NCBI RefSeq assembly: GCF_008704995.1
Contig: NZ_CP023747.1
Span: forward strand, 4,805,501-4,869,500
Origin: Streptomyces nodosus
GTDB taxonomy: Bacteria > Actinomycetota > Actinomycetes > Streptomycetales > Streptomycetaceae
DNA length: 64,000 bases
Direction: 5' to 3'
The position numbers and the translations under genes were made by a program. Each line of letters opens with the position of its first letter. Positions within the stretch are counted from its first letter, which is position 1. Below the pieces are notes generated by a model, which had not been told where the DNA came from, did not search any database, and was given only the letters and a program-made list of their open reading frames with translations. Shown piece by piece: positions 34,667-43,759 of this stretch.

Positions 34667-34707
34667 GACGGGTTCCCGGCACCGCACGACGGTGCCGGGA
34701 ACCCGTC
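34667..34707 (+). terminator. Terminator of oligopeptide operon 1
   Basis: A perfect 18-bp stem, gacgggttcccggcaccg with cggtgccgggaacccgtc, around cacga, 26 bp after the OppF-type stop. Confidence 0.8.
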
Positions 34708-34771
34708 GTATCAGCCCGCCGTTCCCCAGGACGGGCCACAGCAAGAGGAGAACGGGGAGGGGAGCGACCCG

Positions 34772-35197
34772 GTGACACTGCATCACATCGAGCTCTGGGT
34801 GGCCGACCTGGAGTGCGCCCGCGCCTGCTGGGGCTGGCTCCTCGGCAGGCTCGGCTGGACTCCGTACCAGGACTGGCCGGACGGGGTGAGCTGGCGCTCC
34901 GGCGACACCTATCTGGTGATCGAGCGTTCCCCGGCCCTGCGCGGCGACCGGCACGACCGGCTCCGTCCCGGCCTCAATCACCTGGCGTTCGACGTCCCCA
35001 CCCGGCGCGAGCTGGACACCCTGGTCAGCGAGGCGCCCGGGCACGGCTGGACCCTGATGTTCGCGGACCGCCACCCCTACGCCGGTGGCCCGCACCACTA
35101 CGCCGCCTACCTGGAGAACCCGGACGGCTTCGAGGTGGAGCTCGTGGCGCGCCCCGAACCCCCATGCATCCCTACGGCACCCGAGGAACGCCCATGA
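34772..35197 (+). CDS. VOC superfamily (glyoxalase/bleomycin-resistance-like) protein
   Basis: A 141-residue protein. Starts TLHHIELWVADLECARACWG and ends HYAAYLENPDGFEVELVARP, the paired beta-alpha-beta halves of a VOC fold with likely metal residues His5, His73-like (GLNHLAFDV) and Glu in FEVELV. Could be a dioxygenase, isomerase or drug-binding protein; nothing in the sequence decides. GTG 34772 with a GGGGAGGGGAG site. Its stop overlaps the ATG of the acetyltransferase gene (ATGA), so the pair is coupled. Confidence 0.85.
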   Translation: MTLHHIELWVADLECARACWGWLLGRLGWTPYQDWPDGVSWRSGDTYLVIERSPALRGDRHDRLRPGLNHLAFDVPTRRELDTLVSEAPGHGWTLMFADRHPYAGGPHHYAAYLENPDGFEVELVARPEPPCIPTAPEERP

Positions 35198-35784
35198 CGC
35201 GGACGGTGGCGGAGAGCGCCCTGCCGTACACGGAACTCCACGGCTTCGGTCTGCGTCTGCGGGCCTGGCGCGAGGACGATGTGCCCGCCCTGCTGAAGGG
35301 CGTCAACGACCCCGAGACGCGGCGCTGGTCCCCGCTCCGGTCCGCACCCTTGGACGAGGCCGGAGCACGGGCCCTCATGGACCGGCGCGCCGGGCTTCTG
35401 GACGAGGGACTGCTCGCCCCGTACTGCGTCACCGACGCCGCCACGGGCGAGGTGCTCGGCAGCGTGGAGCTCCACCGGATAGAGCGCCCCATGGGCCACG
35501 CCGGGGTCGGGTACTGGCTGCTGCCCGAGGCGCGCGGCCGGGGCACGGTCACCCGGGCGGTGGAACTGTGCGTCCGCTGGGGATTCGAACAGCTCGGGCT
35601 GCACCGGATCGACCTGGGGCACGCGGTGCCCAACACGGCCTCCTGCCGGGTCGCCGACCGCTGCGGCTTCGGGTACGAGGGCGTGCTGCGCGGCTTCCTG
35701 CCCGCCCCGGACGAGCCGGGCACGTACCACGACACCCACCTCCACGCACGCCTCGCGACGGACCCATACCCGGACATCGCCTGA
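35194..35784 (+). CDS. GNAT acetyltransferase, RimJ/RimL type
   Basis: A 196-residue acetyltransferase of the RimJ/RimL branch. LRLRAWREDDVPALLKGVND opens the domain, VGYWLLPEARGRGTVTRAVE contains the acetyl-CoA pyrophosphate-binding loop (R-G-R-G-T), and LHRIDLGHAVPNTASCRVAD then CGFGYEGVLRG complete it. Likely acetylates an N-terminal amine or a small molecule. Coupled to the VOC gene by ATGA overlap; convergent with the minus-strand transporter operon whose last stop lies 34 bp away. Confidence 0.9.
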   Translation: MTRTVAESALPYTELHGFGLRLRAWREDDVPALLKGVNDPETRRWSPLRSAPLDEAGARALMDRRAGLLDEGLLAPYCVTDAATGEVLGSVELHRIERPMGHAGVGYWLLPEARGRGTVTRAVELCVRWGFEQLGLHRIDLGHAVPNTASCRVADRCGFGYEGVLRGFLPAPDEPGTYHDTHLHARLATDPYPDIA

Positions 35785-35818
35785 GCGCACGGGCGGCCCC
35801 GCCCCGGGGCGCCCCGCC

Positions 35819-36808
35819 TCAGCCGGCCACCCGTGCCCGTGCCCAGTGGCAGGCCACCTGGGGGTCGGTGTCCGCGGTGAGGATCTCGGGGTCCTGGGTG
35901 CGGCAGGCGTCGGCGACGCCCGCCCGTTCGGCCTCGCCGCTCGCCAGGATCGGGCAGCGGGGGTGGAAGCGGCAGCCGGGGGAGACGCGGGAGGGGTCCG
36001 GGGGCTCGCCCGTCAGGATCACGGGCTCGCCCGGTGCCTCCGGCAGGACCGACAACAGGGCCTGGGTGTACGGGTGCCGAGGGGCCGTCAGCACCTGCTC
36101 GACCGCGCCGGTCTCCACGATCCGGCCCAGATACATCACCGCGACCCGGTCGGCGATGTTCCACGCCAGTCCCAGATCGTGCGTCACGACCAGTGCGGAC
36201 AGGCCCAGTTCGGTGCGCAGCCGCAGCAGCAGCGCCAGGATCTCGCCGCGCACCGAGGCGTCCAGCGAGGCCACCGGCTCGTCGGCGACGATGAGTTCGG
36301 GTTCCAGGACCAGCGCGCCCGCGATCACCACCCGCTGGCGCTGCCCCCCGGACAACTCGTGCGGGTAGCGCAGGAAGAACCGCTCGGGCGGCCGGAGTCC
36401 CGCCTTGGAGAGGGCCTCGGCGACCGCCGTCCGCTCGTCCCCGGTGTACCGGTGGATCCGCAGTCCCTCGGCCACCGCGTCGTACACCGTGTGCCGGGGG
36501 TTCAGCGAGCCGCTGGGATCCTGGAGCACCAGCTGGACGCGTCGGCGATAGGCCTTCAGGGCCCGCGAGGTGTAGTCCAGGGGGCTGCCGCCGAAGGCGA
36601 CCTGGCCCGCGGTCGGCCGCTCCAGGCCCAGCAGGGCCCGGGCCAGGGTGGTCTTGCCGCAGCCCGACTCGCCGACCAGGGCCACGATCTCCCCGGCCCG
36701 GATGCCGAGTTCCACACCGTCCACGGCCCGGGCCGGGGGGCCGCCGTGCCGGCCGGGGAAGGTCACCTTCAGCCTCTCGGCGCTGAGCAGGGTCGGTGCC
36801 GCCGTCAT
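35819..36808 (-). CDS. Oligopeptide ABC transporter ATPase (OppF type), system 3 (minus strand)
   Basis: A 329-residue ATPase. Walker A GESGCGKTT, VQLVLQDPSGSLNPRHTVYD, signature SGGQRQRVVIAGALVLEPE, Walker B LIVADEPVASLD, VVTHDLGLAWN. Oligopeptide C-terminal domain HPYTQALLSVLPEAPG and GCRFHPRCPI. It is clearly different in sequence from the two plus-strand OppF-type proteins. ATG 36808 with GAGGAGCACC upstream, overlapping the OppD-type stop (ATGA). Last gene of the minus-strand operon. Confidence 0.95.
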   Translation of the reverse strand: MTAAPTLLSAERLKVTFPGRHGGPPARAVDGVELGIRAGEIVALVGESGCGKTTLARALLGLERPTAGQVAFGGSPLDYTSRALKAYRRRVQLVLQDPSGSLNPRHTVYDAVAEGLRIHRYTGDERTAVAEALSKAGLRPPERFFLRYPHELSGGQRQRVVIAGALVLEPELIVADEPVASLDASVRGEILALLLRLRTELGLSALVVTHDLGLAWNIADRVAVMYLGRIVETGAVEQVLTAPRHPYTQALLSVLPEAPGEPVILTGEPPDPSRVSPGCRFHPRCPILASGEAERAGVADACRTQDPEILTADTDPQVACHWARARVAG

Positions 36809-37803
36809 GGGGTGCTCCTCGCGTCCTCGGTCGCGGCGGCCGGGCCGGGCACCGTCGGCTCCATGTGCACACAGGCCGCGCGCCGCCCCGGGCCGGCGTG
36901 GCGCAGCAGCTGGTCCTGGTCGGCGCAGCTCTCCAGGGCCACCGGACAGCGCGGATGGAAGGCGCACCCGGAGGGCAGCGCGGACGGGTCGGGGGGATCC
37001 CCCGCAAGGCCCCGCGGGGCGAACCGGGAGACCGGGTCGCCGATGCGCGGGAACGCCGCCGACAGGGCCTTGCCGTAGGGGTGCCGGGCGTCCTCGTGGA
37101 CCTGCCGGGCAGGGCCCTCCTCGACCACCCGGCCCGCGTACATCACCGCCAGCCGGTCGCAGGTCTCGGCGAGGACCGCCAGATCGTGACTGATCATGAT
37201 CAGGCCCAGCTCCTGCTCGGCGACCAGCCGGCCGATCAGCCGCAGGATCTGCGCCTGGATCATCACGTCCAGCGCGGTGGTCGGTTCATCGGCGATGATC
37301 AGCTGGGGGTCGCAGGCCAGCGCCATGGCGATCATGACGCGCTGGCGCTGGCCCCCGGAGAGCTCATGCGGGTACGCCGTCGCCCGCGCGGCCGGCAGCC
37401 CCACCTGCTCCAGCAGTTCACCGGTCTTCCGCCGCGCCCCGGCGGCGGTCGCCCGGTGGTGCAGCAGGATCGGCTCGGCGATCTGGTCGCCGATGCGGTG
37501 CACGGCGTTCAGGGAGTGCATCGCCCCCTGGAAGACGATCGAGGCGCCCGCCCAGCGGACCGCCCGGACCCGCCCCCAGCGCATCGTCAGCATGTCCTCG
37601 CCGTTCAGCAGGATCTGCCCGCCGATCCGGGTGCCGGCGGGCAGCAGCCGGAGCAGCGCGAGCGCCAGGGTGGACTTCCCGCAGCCCGACTCGCCGGCGA
37701 TGCCCAGTTTCCGGCCCGCCTCCAGCGAGAGGTCGACGCCACGGACCGCGGTGGCCCCGCCCGCATAGGTCACTTCCAGGTCCCGGACTTCCAGGAGTGT
37801 CAA
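36805..37803 (-). CDS. Oligopeptide ABC transporter ATPase (OppD type), system 3 (minus strand)
   Basis: A 332-residue ATPase. LEVRDLEVTYAGGATAVRGV, Walker A GESGCGKST, signature SGGQRQRVMIAMALACDPQ, Walker B LIIADEPTTALD, MISHDLAVLA; C-terminal GCAFHPRCPVALESC. The start is a TTG at 37803 overlapping the TGA of the permease gene (TTGA), which places the first residues directly before the conserved LLEVRDL. Longer in-frame versions would run into the permease gene. Confidence 0.93.
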   Translation of the reverse strand: MTLLEVRDLEVTYAGGATAVRGVDLSLEAGRKLGIAGESGCGKSTLALALLRLLPAGTRIGGQILLNGEDMLTMRWGRVRAVRWAGASIVFQGAMHSLNAVHRIGDQIAEPILLHHRATAAGARRKTGELLEQVGLPAARATAYPHELSGGQRQRVMIAMALACDPQLIIADEPTTALDVMIQAQILRLIGRLVAEQELGLIMISHDLAVLAETCDRLAVMYAGRVVEEGPARQVHEDARHPYGKALSAAFPRIGDPVSRFAPRGLAGDPPDPSALPSGCAFHPRCPVALESCADQDQLLRHAGPGRRAACVHMEPTVPGPAAATEDARSTP

Positions 37804-38723
37804 CGGGCCACCCCCAGCCTCGGGTTGAGCACGGATTCCACGGCGCGCCCGCAGAGTGTGAAGGACAGCGCGACGACGGCGATCGCGATGCCCGGCGGGA
37901 CCAGATACCACCAGTCGCCGGAGCTGACCGCGCCCGCCTCACGGGCGTCCTGGAGCAGACCGCCCCAGGAGACGACATTCGGGTCGCCCATCCCGAGGAA
38001 GGCCAGCGTCGCCTCGGAGAGGATGGAGGAGGAGATCATCAGGGTCGTCTGCGCCAGCACCAGCGGCATCACATTGGGCAGCACATGCCGCAGCATGATG
38101 TGCCCGTGGCCGCCGCCCAGCGCCCGGGCCCGCTCGATATAGGGCCGCGACTCCACCGCCAGGGTCTGCGCGCGCACCAGCCGGGCCGTGGTCGGCCAGG
38201 TCGTCACGCCGATCGCCAGGACGATGGTGCTGAGCGAGCGGGACATCACGGTGGCGAGCGCGACGGCGAGGACCAGCGTCGGCATCACCAGGAACCAGTC
38301 GGTGATCCGCATCAGCACGGTGGCGTACGCGCCGCGGAAGTGCCCCGCGGTGATCCCGACCAGCGCGCCGATCGCCACCGACAGCACGGCCGCGAGCAGC
38401 CCGACCAGCAGGGAGACCCGCGAGCCCCACACCAGCAGGCCCAGCAGATCGCGCCCGAACCGGTCGGTGCCGAGCGGGAACGCGCCGCTGGGGCTCTCCA
38501 GTGGCCGGCCCGGGGCGTCGGTCACCCCGGTCACGTCGGAGCCGACGGTCAGCGGCGCGGTCAGTGCCAGCAGAGCGAAGAGGGTGAGCGCGGCCAGGCC
38601 CAGAAGCCCGGCGCGACGGGTGCGGTACTGCCTCCAGAACCGCAGGGCGGAGTGACGCCGGCGTCGCCATGCCATGGCCCGCGGACCGGCCTTCGCCACC
38701 GGGGATGTCGTCTCGGTCGTCAT
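37800..38723 (-). CDS. Oligopeptide ABC transporter permease (OppC type), system 3 (minus strand)
   Basis: A 307-residue permease. OppC_N-like helix LLGLAALTLFALLALTAPLT, then PLGTDRFGRDLLGLLVWGSR, and the EAA loop YIERARALGGGHGHIMLRHV. Ends SVLNPRLGVAR. About six membrane segments. ATG 38723 overlaps the OppB-type stop (ATGA). Confidence 0.94.
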   Translation of the reverse strand: MTTETTSPVAKAGPRAMAWRRRRHSALRFWRQYRTRRAGLLGLAALTLFALLALTAPLTVGSDVTGVTDAPGRPLESPSGAFPLGTDRFGRDLLGLLVWGSRVSLLVGLLAAVLSVAIGALVGITAGHFRGAYATVLMRITDWFLVMPTLVLAVALATVMSRSLSTIVLAIGVTTWPTTARLVRAQTLAVESRPYIERARALGGGHGHIMLRHVLPNVMPLVLAQTTLMISSSILSEATLAFLGMGDPNVVSWGGLLQDAREAGAVSSGDWWYLVPPGIAIAVVALSFTLCGRAVESVLNPRLGVAR

Positions 38724-39787
38724 CGGCCCACCCGGGGGTCGAGCAGCGGATAGATCAGATCGGCCAGGGTGTTCATCACGATCACCGTGGCGGCGAAGAC
38801 GAAGAACAGGCCCTGGACCAGGGGGAGATCGGGCACGCTCAGCGCCTGGTAGAAGAGTCCGCCGAGGCCCGGCCAGGAGAACACGGTCTCGACCAGGATC
38901 ACCCCGGCGACGGTCCGGCCGAGATTGACGAAGATCAGCGTCACGGTCGGCAGCAGCGCGTTCGGCACGGCGTGCCGGCGCCGGACCAGATCGTCCCTGA
39001 GGCCCTTGGCGCGCGCGGTGGTCAGATAGTCGCCGCCCATCTCGTCCAGCAGCGCCGAGCGGGTGACCAGCAGGGTCTGCCCGTACTCGATCGCGACCAG
39101 GGTGACCACCGGCAGTACGAGGTGATGGGCGACGTCGACGGCGTAGGCGAATCCCTCCCGGCCGCCCGACTCCATGCCTCCGGTGGGGAACAGGCCCGGG
39201 ATCGGGCCGGTGCCCACCGCGAACACGATGATCAGCAACAGGCCCAGCCAGAAGGACGGGAGGGAGTAGAGGGTCAGCGCCAGACCGGTGTTCAGCCGGT
39301 CGCCGAGCCGCCCGTGCCGCCAGGCGGAGCGGGTGCCGAGGAAGATGCCGAGGGCCGTGTAGAGGACGAAGGCGGTGCCGGTGAGCACCAGGGTGTTCGG
39401 CAGCGCTTCGGTGATCTTGTCGACCACGGGTGCCCGGAACTGGTACGAGGTGCCGAGGTCTCCGGTGAGCGCCTTCTGGCAGTAGTCGGTGAACTGCTCC
39501 CACAGCGGCAGATCGAGTCCGAACTCCCGCCGGTACGCCGCCAGTTGTTCCGCCGAGACCTGGCGGCCGCCGGTCATGTACTTCACCGGGTCGCCGGGGA
39601 TCAGCCGGAAGAGGAAGAAGCTGGTGACCAGGACGGCGAGCAGGGAGACGGCGGCGCCGCCCGCCTTGCCCGCCGCATAGCGCAGATAGGCGGTCCGGGA
39701 GCCGGACCGTGCCCCGCGGGCCGGCCCCCGTGCGGGGACCGGCCCTTCGGCCTTGTCGATCGGTGCGGAGGCCGCGTCAGCGGTCAT
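38720..39787 (-). CDS. Oligopeptide ABC transporter permease (OppB type), system 3 (minus strand)
   Basis: A 355-residue permease, longer than its plus-strand paralogues because of a ~35-residue polar N-terminus. LLAVLVTSFFLFRLIPGDPV, the PGD motif, GDLGTSYQFRAPVVDKI, and the EAA loop YLTTARAKGLRDDLVRRRHA. Ends DLIYPLLDPRVGR. ATG 39787 lies 46 bp after the binding-protein stop. Confidence 0.94.
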   Translation of the reverse strand: MTADAASAPIDKAEGPVPARGPARGARSGSRTAYLRYAAGKAGGAAVSLLAVLVTSFFLFRLIPGDPVKYMTGGRQVSAEQLAAYRREFGLDLPLWEQFTDYCQKALTGDLGTSYQFRAPVVDKITEALPNTLVLTGTAFVLYTALGIFLGTRSAWRHGRLGDRLNTGLALTLYSLPSFWLGLLLIIVFAVGTGPIPGLFPTGGMESGGREGFAYAVDVAHHLVLPVVTLVAIEYGQTLLVTRSALLDEMGGDYLTTARAKGLRDDLVRRRHAVPNALLPTVTLIFVNLGRTVAGVILVETVFSWPGLGGLFYQALSVPDLPLVQGLFFVFAATVIVMNTLADLIYPLLDPRVGR

Positions 39788-39833
39788 GGAGGTCCGCCTG
39801 CCGCCGGGTCCGTGCCAGGGACGGGGTCATCGG

Positions 39834-41696
39834 CTACTCACGATCCTCGGCGCCCGCGCGGCGGCGCATCCCGAGGAACACCCCGGCGGCCACCAGGACC
39901 ACCACCCCCGCGACGATGCCGACGACGATCCCGGTGGACGAGGAACCGCCCGAGGAACCGGCGGACTTCGCCGGGACGGCGGACCACCAGCCCCAGTAGC
40001 CGTCCTGGCCGTAGATGTTGCCCGCCTTCTCCGGCATGGTGGTCAGCGAGGCGATCTGGTCCGTGCGGTAGGCCTCGACCGCGTTCGGGTACGCCATGAC
40101 GTTCATGTACCCGAGGTCGTACAGCCGTGACTCCATCTGCTTGACCAGATCCGCCCGCTTGCCCGGGTCGTACTCGGCCAACTGCCGGGCGTACAGCTCG
40201 TCGTACGTCTTGTCGCAGATGAAGTTGTCGGTGCCGCCGGTGTCCTTCGGGGTCGCCGGGAGCTCGGCGCAGGTGTGGAGGGAGAGCACGGACTCGGGGT
40301 CGGGGCTGACCGACCAGCCGTCGAAGGCGAGGTCGTACTTCCCCGCGAGCCATGGGTCGGTCACGTTGTCCAGGCAGTCGAGCCGGACCCCGATGCCGAG
40401 CTTGCCCCACCATTCCTTCAGATACTGGCCGACCGCCTTGTCGTTGGGGTCGGTGGCGTGGCACAGCACCCGGTAGTCCAGCGGCTTGCCGTCCTTGCCG
40501 GTGCGCTTGCCGTCGGCGTTCTTCCGGTAGCCCGCCTGGTCGAGGAGCCGGGCGGCCTTCGCCGGGTCGTACGCCAGCTCCTGGTCCGCCGACGGCTGCC
40601 AGAAGTAGGACGAGTAGCGCGGCGGTATATAGCCCTGGCCCTCCGCCGCATGGCCCTGGAAGACCTTGTCCACGACGGCCCCCCGGTCCACCGCCATGAA
40701 CAGTGCGTGCCGCACCCGTTCGTCCCGCAGCGAGGGGTCGCCGTCACCGAACTTCTTGCCGTTCCTGGCTCGGGCGCCCGGGTTCACGGCCAGGGCGTAG
40801 AAGCGGCGTCCTGGGCCCTCGTTGACATGGATGTTCTTCTCGCCCTTGAGCGAGGCGGCCTGGGCCGGTGTCAGGGAGGGCGAGCCGGCCACGAAGGAGA
40901 CCTCGCCCTTGCGCAGGGCGGCGACCGCCGCGTCCTGGTCCTTGTAGTACCGGAAGACCAGCTCGTCGAACTTGGGCGCGCCCCGCCAGAAGCTCTTGTT
41001 GGGCTTCAGCCGCACATAGCTGTCGGGCTTGTAGTCGGTGAGGACGAACGGTCCGTTCCCGACGATCGGGAAGGTGCTGTCGTTGTTGAACTTCGAGAGG
41101 TCGGTGACCTTCTCCCAGATGTGCTTGGGCACGATCGGCACATCGAGCGCGGTCATCGTGGCCTGCGGCTTCTTCAGCCGGATCACGAGCTTGGTGGGGT
41201 CGGGCGCGCTCACCTGATCGAAGTTGGTGACGAAGCTGCCGTTGGCGGTGGCCGCCGCCTCGTCCGTCATCATCCTGCCGAACGTCCAGGCGGCGTCGGC
41301 CGCGGTGACCTGCTCACCGTCGGACCACTTGGAGTCGGAGCGGATCGTGTACGTCCAGGTCAGCTTGTCCGGCGACGACTCCCACTTGGTGGCCAGGGCC
41401 GGTATGACATGGCCGTCCTTGGGGTCGTAGTTGGTCAGGTACTCGTACATCAGCCGGTTGATGCTCGTGCTGAGCAGCCGTACCGCCAGGAAGGGGCTCA
41501 GCGAGTCCACGCTCTGGGCGACCGCCACGGTGAGGACCGTGCCGTCCTCCTTGGCCTCGGCCTGCTGGGGAGCGGGGGTGAGAGTGGCGGCGAGGGCTGC
41601 CGTGAGCGTCAGGACGGCGGCCATGAGGCGCCGGGTACGGGGTCGGTGACTGTGCGGGCGGGAGCGCCCCGGGCCGTGCTGGTCTTGCGTGCTCAT
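39834..41696 (-). CDS. Peptide-binding protein with C-terminal membrane anchor, system 3 (minus strand)
   Basis: A 620-residue SBP_bac_5 protein. It has a Sec signal peptide (RLMAAVLTLTAALAATL, cleavage near AEA) but no lipobox Cys. Body: TVAVAQSVDSLSPFLAVRLL, TWTYTIRSDSKWSDGEQVTA, VGNGPFVLTDYKPDSYVRLK, LRDERVRHALFMAVDRGAVV. After a Ser/Gly linker comes a membrane helix (STGIVVGIVAGVVVLVAAGV) and a basic tail (GMRRRAGAEDRE). It therefore appears to be tethered by its C-terminus, unlike the two lipoprotein paralogues on the plus strand. ATG 41696. A promoter-like TTGACG/TAGACA pair lies upstream. Confidence 0.93.
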   Translation of the reverse strand: MSTQDQHGPGRSRPHSHRPRTRRLMAAVLTLTAALAATLTPAPQQAEAKEDGTVLTVAVAQSVDSLSPFLAVRLLSTSINRLMYEYLTNYDPKDGHVIPALATKWESSPDKLTWTYTIRSDSKWSDGEQVTAADAAWTFGRMMTDEAAATANGSFVTNFDQVSAPDPTKLVIRLKKPQATMTALDVPIVPKHIWEKVTDLSKFNNDSTFPIVGNGPFVLTDYKPDSYVRLKPNKSFWRGAPKFDELVFRYYKDQDAAVAALRKGEVSFVAGSPSLTPAQAASLKGEKNIHVNEGPGRRFYALAVNPGARARNGKKFGDGDPSLRDERVRHALFMAVDRGAVVDKVFQGHAAEGQGYIPPRYSSYFWQPSADQELAYDPAKAARLLDQAGYRKNADGKRTGKDGKPLDYRVLCHATDPNDKAVGQYLKEWWGKLGIGVRLDCLDNVTDPWLAGKYDLAFDGWSVSPDPESVLSLHTCAELPATPKDTGGTDNFICDKTYDELYARQLAEYDPGKRADLVKQMESRLYDLGYMNVMAYPNAVEAYRTDQIASLTTMPEKAGNIYGQDGYWGWWSAVPAKSAGSSGGSSSTGIVVGIVAGVVVLVAAGVFLGMRRRAGAEDRE

Positions 41697-42100
41697 CGAT
41701 GGTGACCTCGCGTCATCACTCGCACGGGAACGGCTTGTCGGACTGCTGGGACGGGCGGAACCGGGTGACGCCGGTTGGGTGAGGGTGTGTCTATCAGCGG
41801 CACTCTGCGCGCGTCAACGGCGCATGAACCCCATGTGGCCTGCGGAAATAACCAGTTGATAAGAACGGATCGGTCATTGGTTCAGACCTCTGACGCATCC
41901 CAGGTGGAGGGCTGGCGGTGTCCGTGTGCCGTGCGGCTGTCGAGAGGGGGCTGCCCGGTCGCCGGTCCGTCCGGGTGCCGTCCGTACGGGTGGGGTGTGG
42001 AGGGGGCGCGTGAATGATGAGATCACTTCAGGGTGATATGGGCGGATAGTGGATCAGCACTCCGGCACCGGCGGCCCGGAGCACCCCGAGGAGGCACCTC
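41697..42100. other. Divergent control region between opp systems 3 and 2
   Basis: About 400 bp with no gene. It contains a good minus-strand promoter (41788-41817). The middle (41840-41900) is AT-richer, with cagttgataagaacgg and tcattggttcag, a likely plus-strand promoter zone without clear boxes. Confidence 0.5.
41788..41817 (-). promoter_or_regulatory. Likely vegetative promoter for the minus-strand oligopeptide operon
   Basis: Read on the minus strand: TTGACG (41817-41812), 18-nt spacer, TAGACA (41793-41788). This is close to the TTGACN-N18-TAGRNT consensus of the Streptomyces principal sigma factor and lies ~92 bp upstream of the binding-protein ATG. Confidence 0.6.
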
Positions 42101-43726
42101 ATGCGTGGAGCCAGGCTGGCGAGATCGGCGGCCGGCGCCGCCGCGGTCCTGGCTCTCGCGGCGGCCGGCTGCGGGGGAGGCGGCGGCAGCGGCACCGCCC
42201 CCGGGGTGCTCAGCGCCTCCTGGGGCGACCCGCAGAACCCGCTGGAGCCCTCCAACACCAACGAGGTGCAGGGCGGCAAGGTCCTCGACATGATCTTCCG
42301 CGGGCTGAAGCGCTACAACCCCCGGACCGGCGCGGCCGAGAACATGCTCGCGGAGCGGATCGCGACCTCGGACGCGCGGACCTTCACCGTCACCGTCAAG
42401 GCCGGCTGGAGGTTCAGCAACGGGGAGCCGGTCACCGCCCGGTCCTTCGTCGACGCCTGGAACTACGGCGCCGGCCTGAAGAACAACCAGAAGAACGCGT
42501 ACTTCTTCGGCTACATCGAGGGGTACGACAAGGTGCACCCGGCCTCCGGCACCCAGAGCGCCGACACCCTCTCCGGGCTCAAGGTGACCGGCCCCCGCAC
42601 CTTCACCGTCCGGCTCGGCCAGAAGTTCTCCTCGTTCCCCGACACCCTGGGCTATGCGGCCTTCGCCCCGTTGCCCAGGGCGTTCTTCGACGACCACGCC
42701 GCCTGGCTGAAGAGGCCGGTCGGCAACGGCCCCTACCGGATCGAGTCGTACACCCGGGGCTCGGAGATGTCCCTGCGGAAGTGGGACGGCTATCCGGGCC
42801 CGGACAAGGCGCGGAACAAGGGGGTGGACCTGAGGGTCTACACCGACAGCAACACCGCCTACACCGATCTGCTGGCGGGGAACGTCGATCTGGTCGACGA
42901 TGTGCCCGCCACCCAGCTGAGGAACGTCAAGGCCGATCTGGGCGACCGGTACATCAACACCCCGGCCGGGATCATCCAGACCATCGCCTTCCCGTTCTAC
43001 GACCGCCGGTGGAGCAAGCCGGGGATGGAGAAGGTCCGCACCGGACTGTCCATGGCGATCGACCGGGAGCAGATCACCAGGACGCTCTTCCACCGGACCC
43101 GCACACCCGCCACCGACTGGACCTCCCCGGTGCTCGGCGAGGCCGGGGGCTTCTCCGAGGGGCTGTGCGGCGCGCCCTGCGCCTACCACCCGGGCGAGGC
43201 CAGAAAGCTGGTCGCGGAGGGCGGCGGACTGCCCGGCGGCCAGGTCAAGATCGCGTACAACGCGGACACCGGCTCCCACAAGGAGTGGGTGGACGCCGTG
43301 TGTAACTCCATCAACAACGCCCTGCGCAACGACAAGGCCTGTGTCGGCAACCCGGTCGGCACCTTCGCCGACTTCCGCAACGAGATCGGCCGGCACAAGA
43401 TGCAGGGACCGTTCCGCGCGGGCTGGCAGATGGACTACCCGCTGATCCAGAACTTCCTCCAGCCGCTCTACTACACGGGCGCCTCCTCCAACGACGGCAG
43501 ATGGTCCGACAAGAGGTTCGACCGGCTCGTCGACCGGGCCAACGCGGAGAGCGACCGGCCCACGGCCGTACGTCTGTTCCGGCAGGCCGAGGAGGTCCTG
43601 CGGGACACCATGGCGGCCATCCCGCTCTGGTACCAGAACGGCAGCGCCGGCTATGCGCAGCGACTGACCCATGTGGCGCTCAACCCGTTCAGCGTCCCCG
43701 TCTACAACGAGATCAGGGTCGGCTGA
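42101..43726 (+). CDS. Oligopeptide ABC transporter substrate-binding lipoprotein, system 2
   Basis: A 541-residue lipoprotein with signal MRGARLARSAAGAAAVLALA and lipobox AAAGC. SBP_bac_5: SWGDPQNPLEPSNTNEVQGG, SFVDAWNYGAGLKNNQKNAY, VGNGPYRIESYTRGSEMSLR, TGLSMAIDREQITRTLF. It is a clear paralogue of the system-1 protein (same opening, same EVQGGK/ETEGGQ position, same DAWNYGA). Two Cys near LCGAPCAYHP match GACGDACTLNP in system 1, a probable disulphide. ATG 42101 with GAGGAGGCACC. Ends 33 bp before the permease. Confidence 0.95.
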   Translation: MRGARLARSAAGAAAVLALAAAGCGGGGGSGTAPGVLSASWGDPQNPLEPSNTNEVQGGKVLDMIFRGLKRYNPRTGAAENMLAERIATSDARTFTVTVKAGWRFSNGEPVTARSFVDAWNYGAGLKNNQKNAYFFGYIEGYDKVHPASGTQSADTLSGLKVTGPRTFTVRLGQKFSSFPDTLGYAAFAPLPRAFFDDHAAWLKRPVGNGPYRIESYTRGSEMSLRKWDGYPGPDKARNKGVDLRVYTDSNTAYTDLLAGNVDLVDDVPATQLRNVKADLGDRYINTPAGIIQTIAFPFYDRRWSKPGMEKVRTGLSMAIDREQITRTLFHRTRTPATDWTSPVLGEAGGFSEGLCGAPCAYHPGEARKLVAEGGGLPGGQVKIAYNADTGSHKEWVDAVCNSINNALRNDKACVGNPVGTFADFRNEIGRHKMQGPFRAGWQMDYPLIQNFLQPLYYTGASSNDGRWSDKRFDRLVDRANAESDRPTAVRLFRQAEEVLRDTMAAIPLWYQNGSAGYAQRLTHVALNPFSVPVYNEIRVG

Positions 43727-43759
43727 GCCCCACGGCTGCCCGCTATCCCCGGAGGCCCC

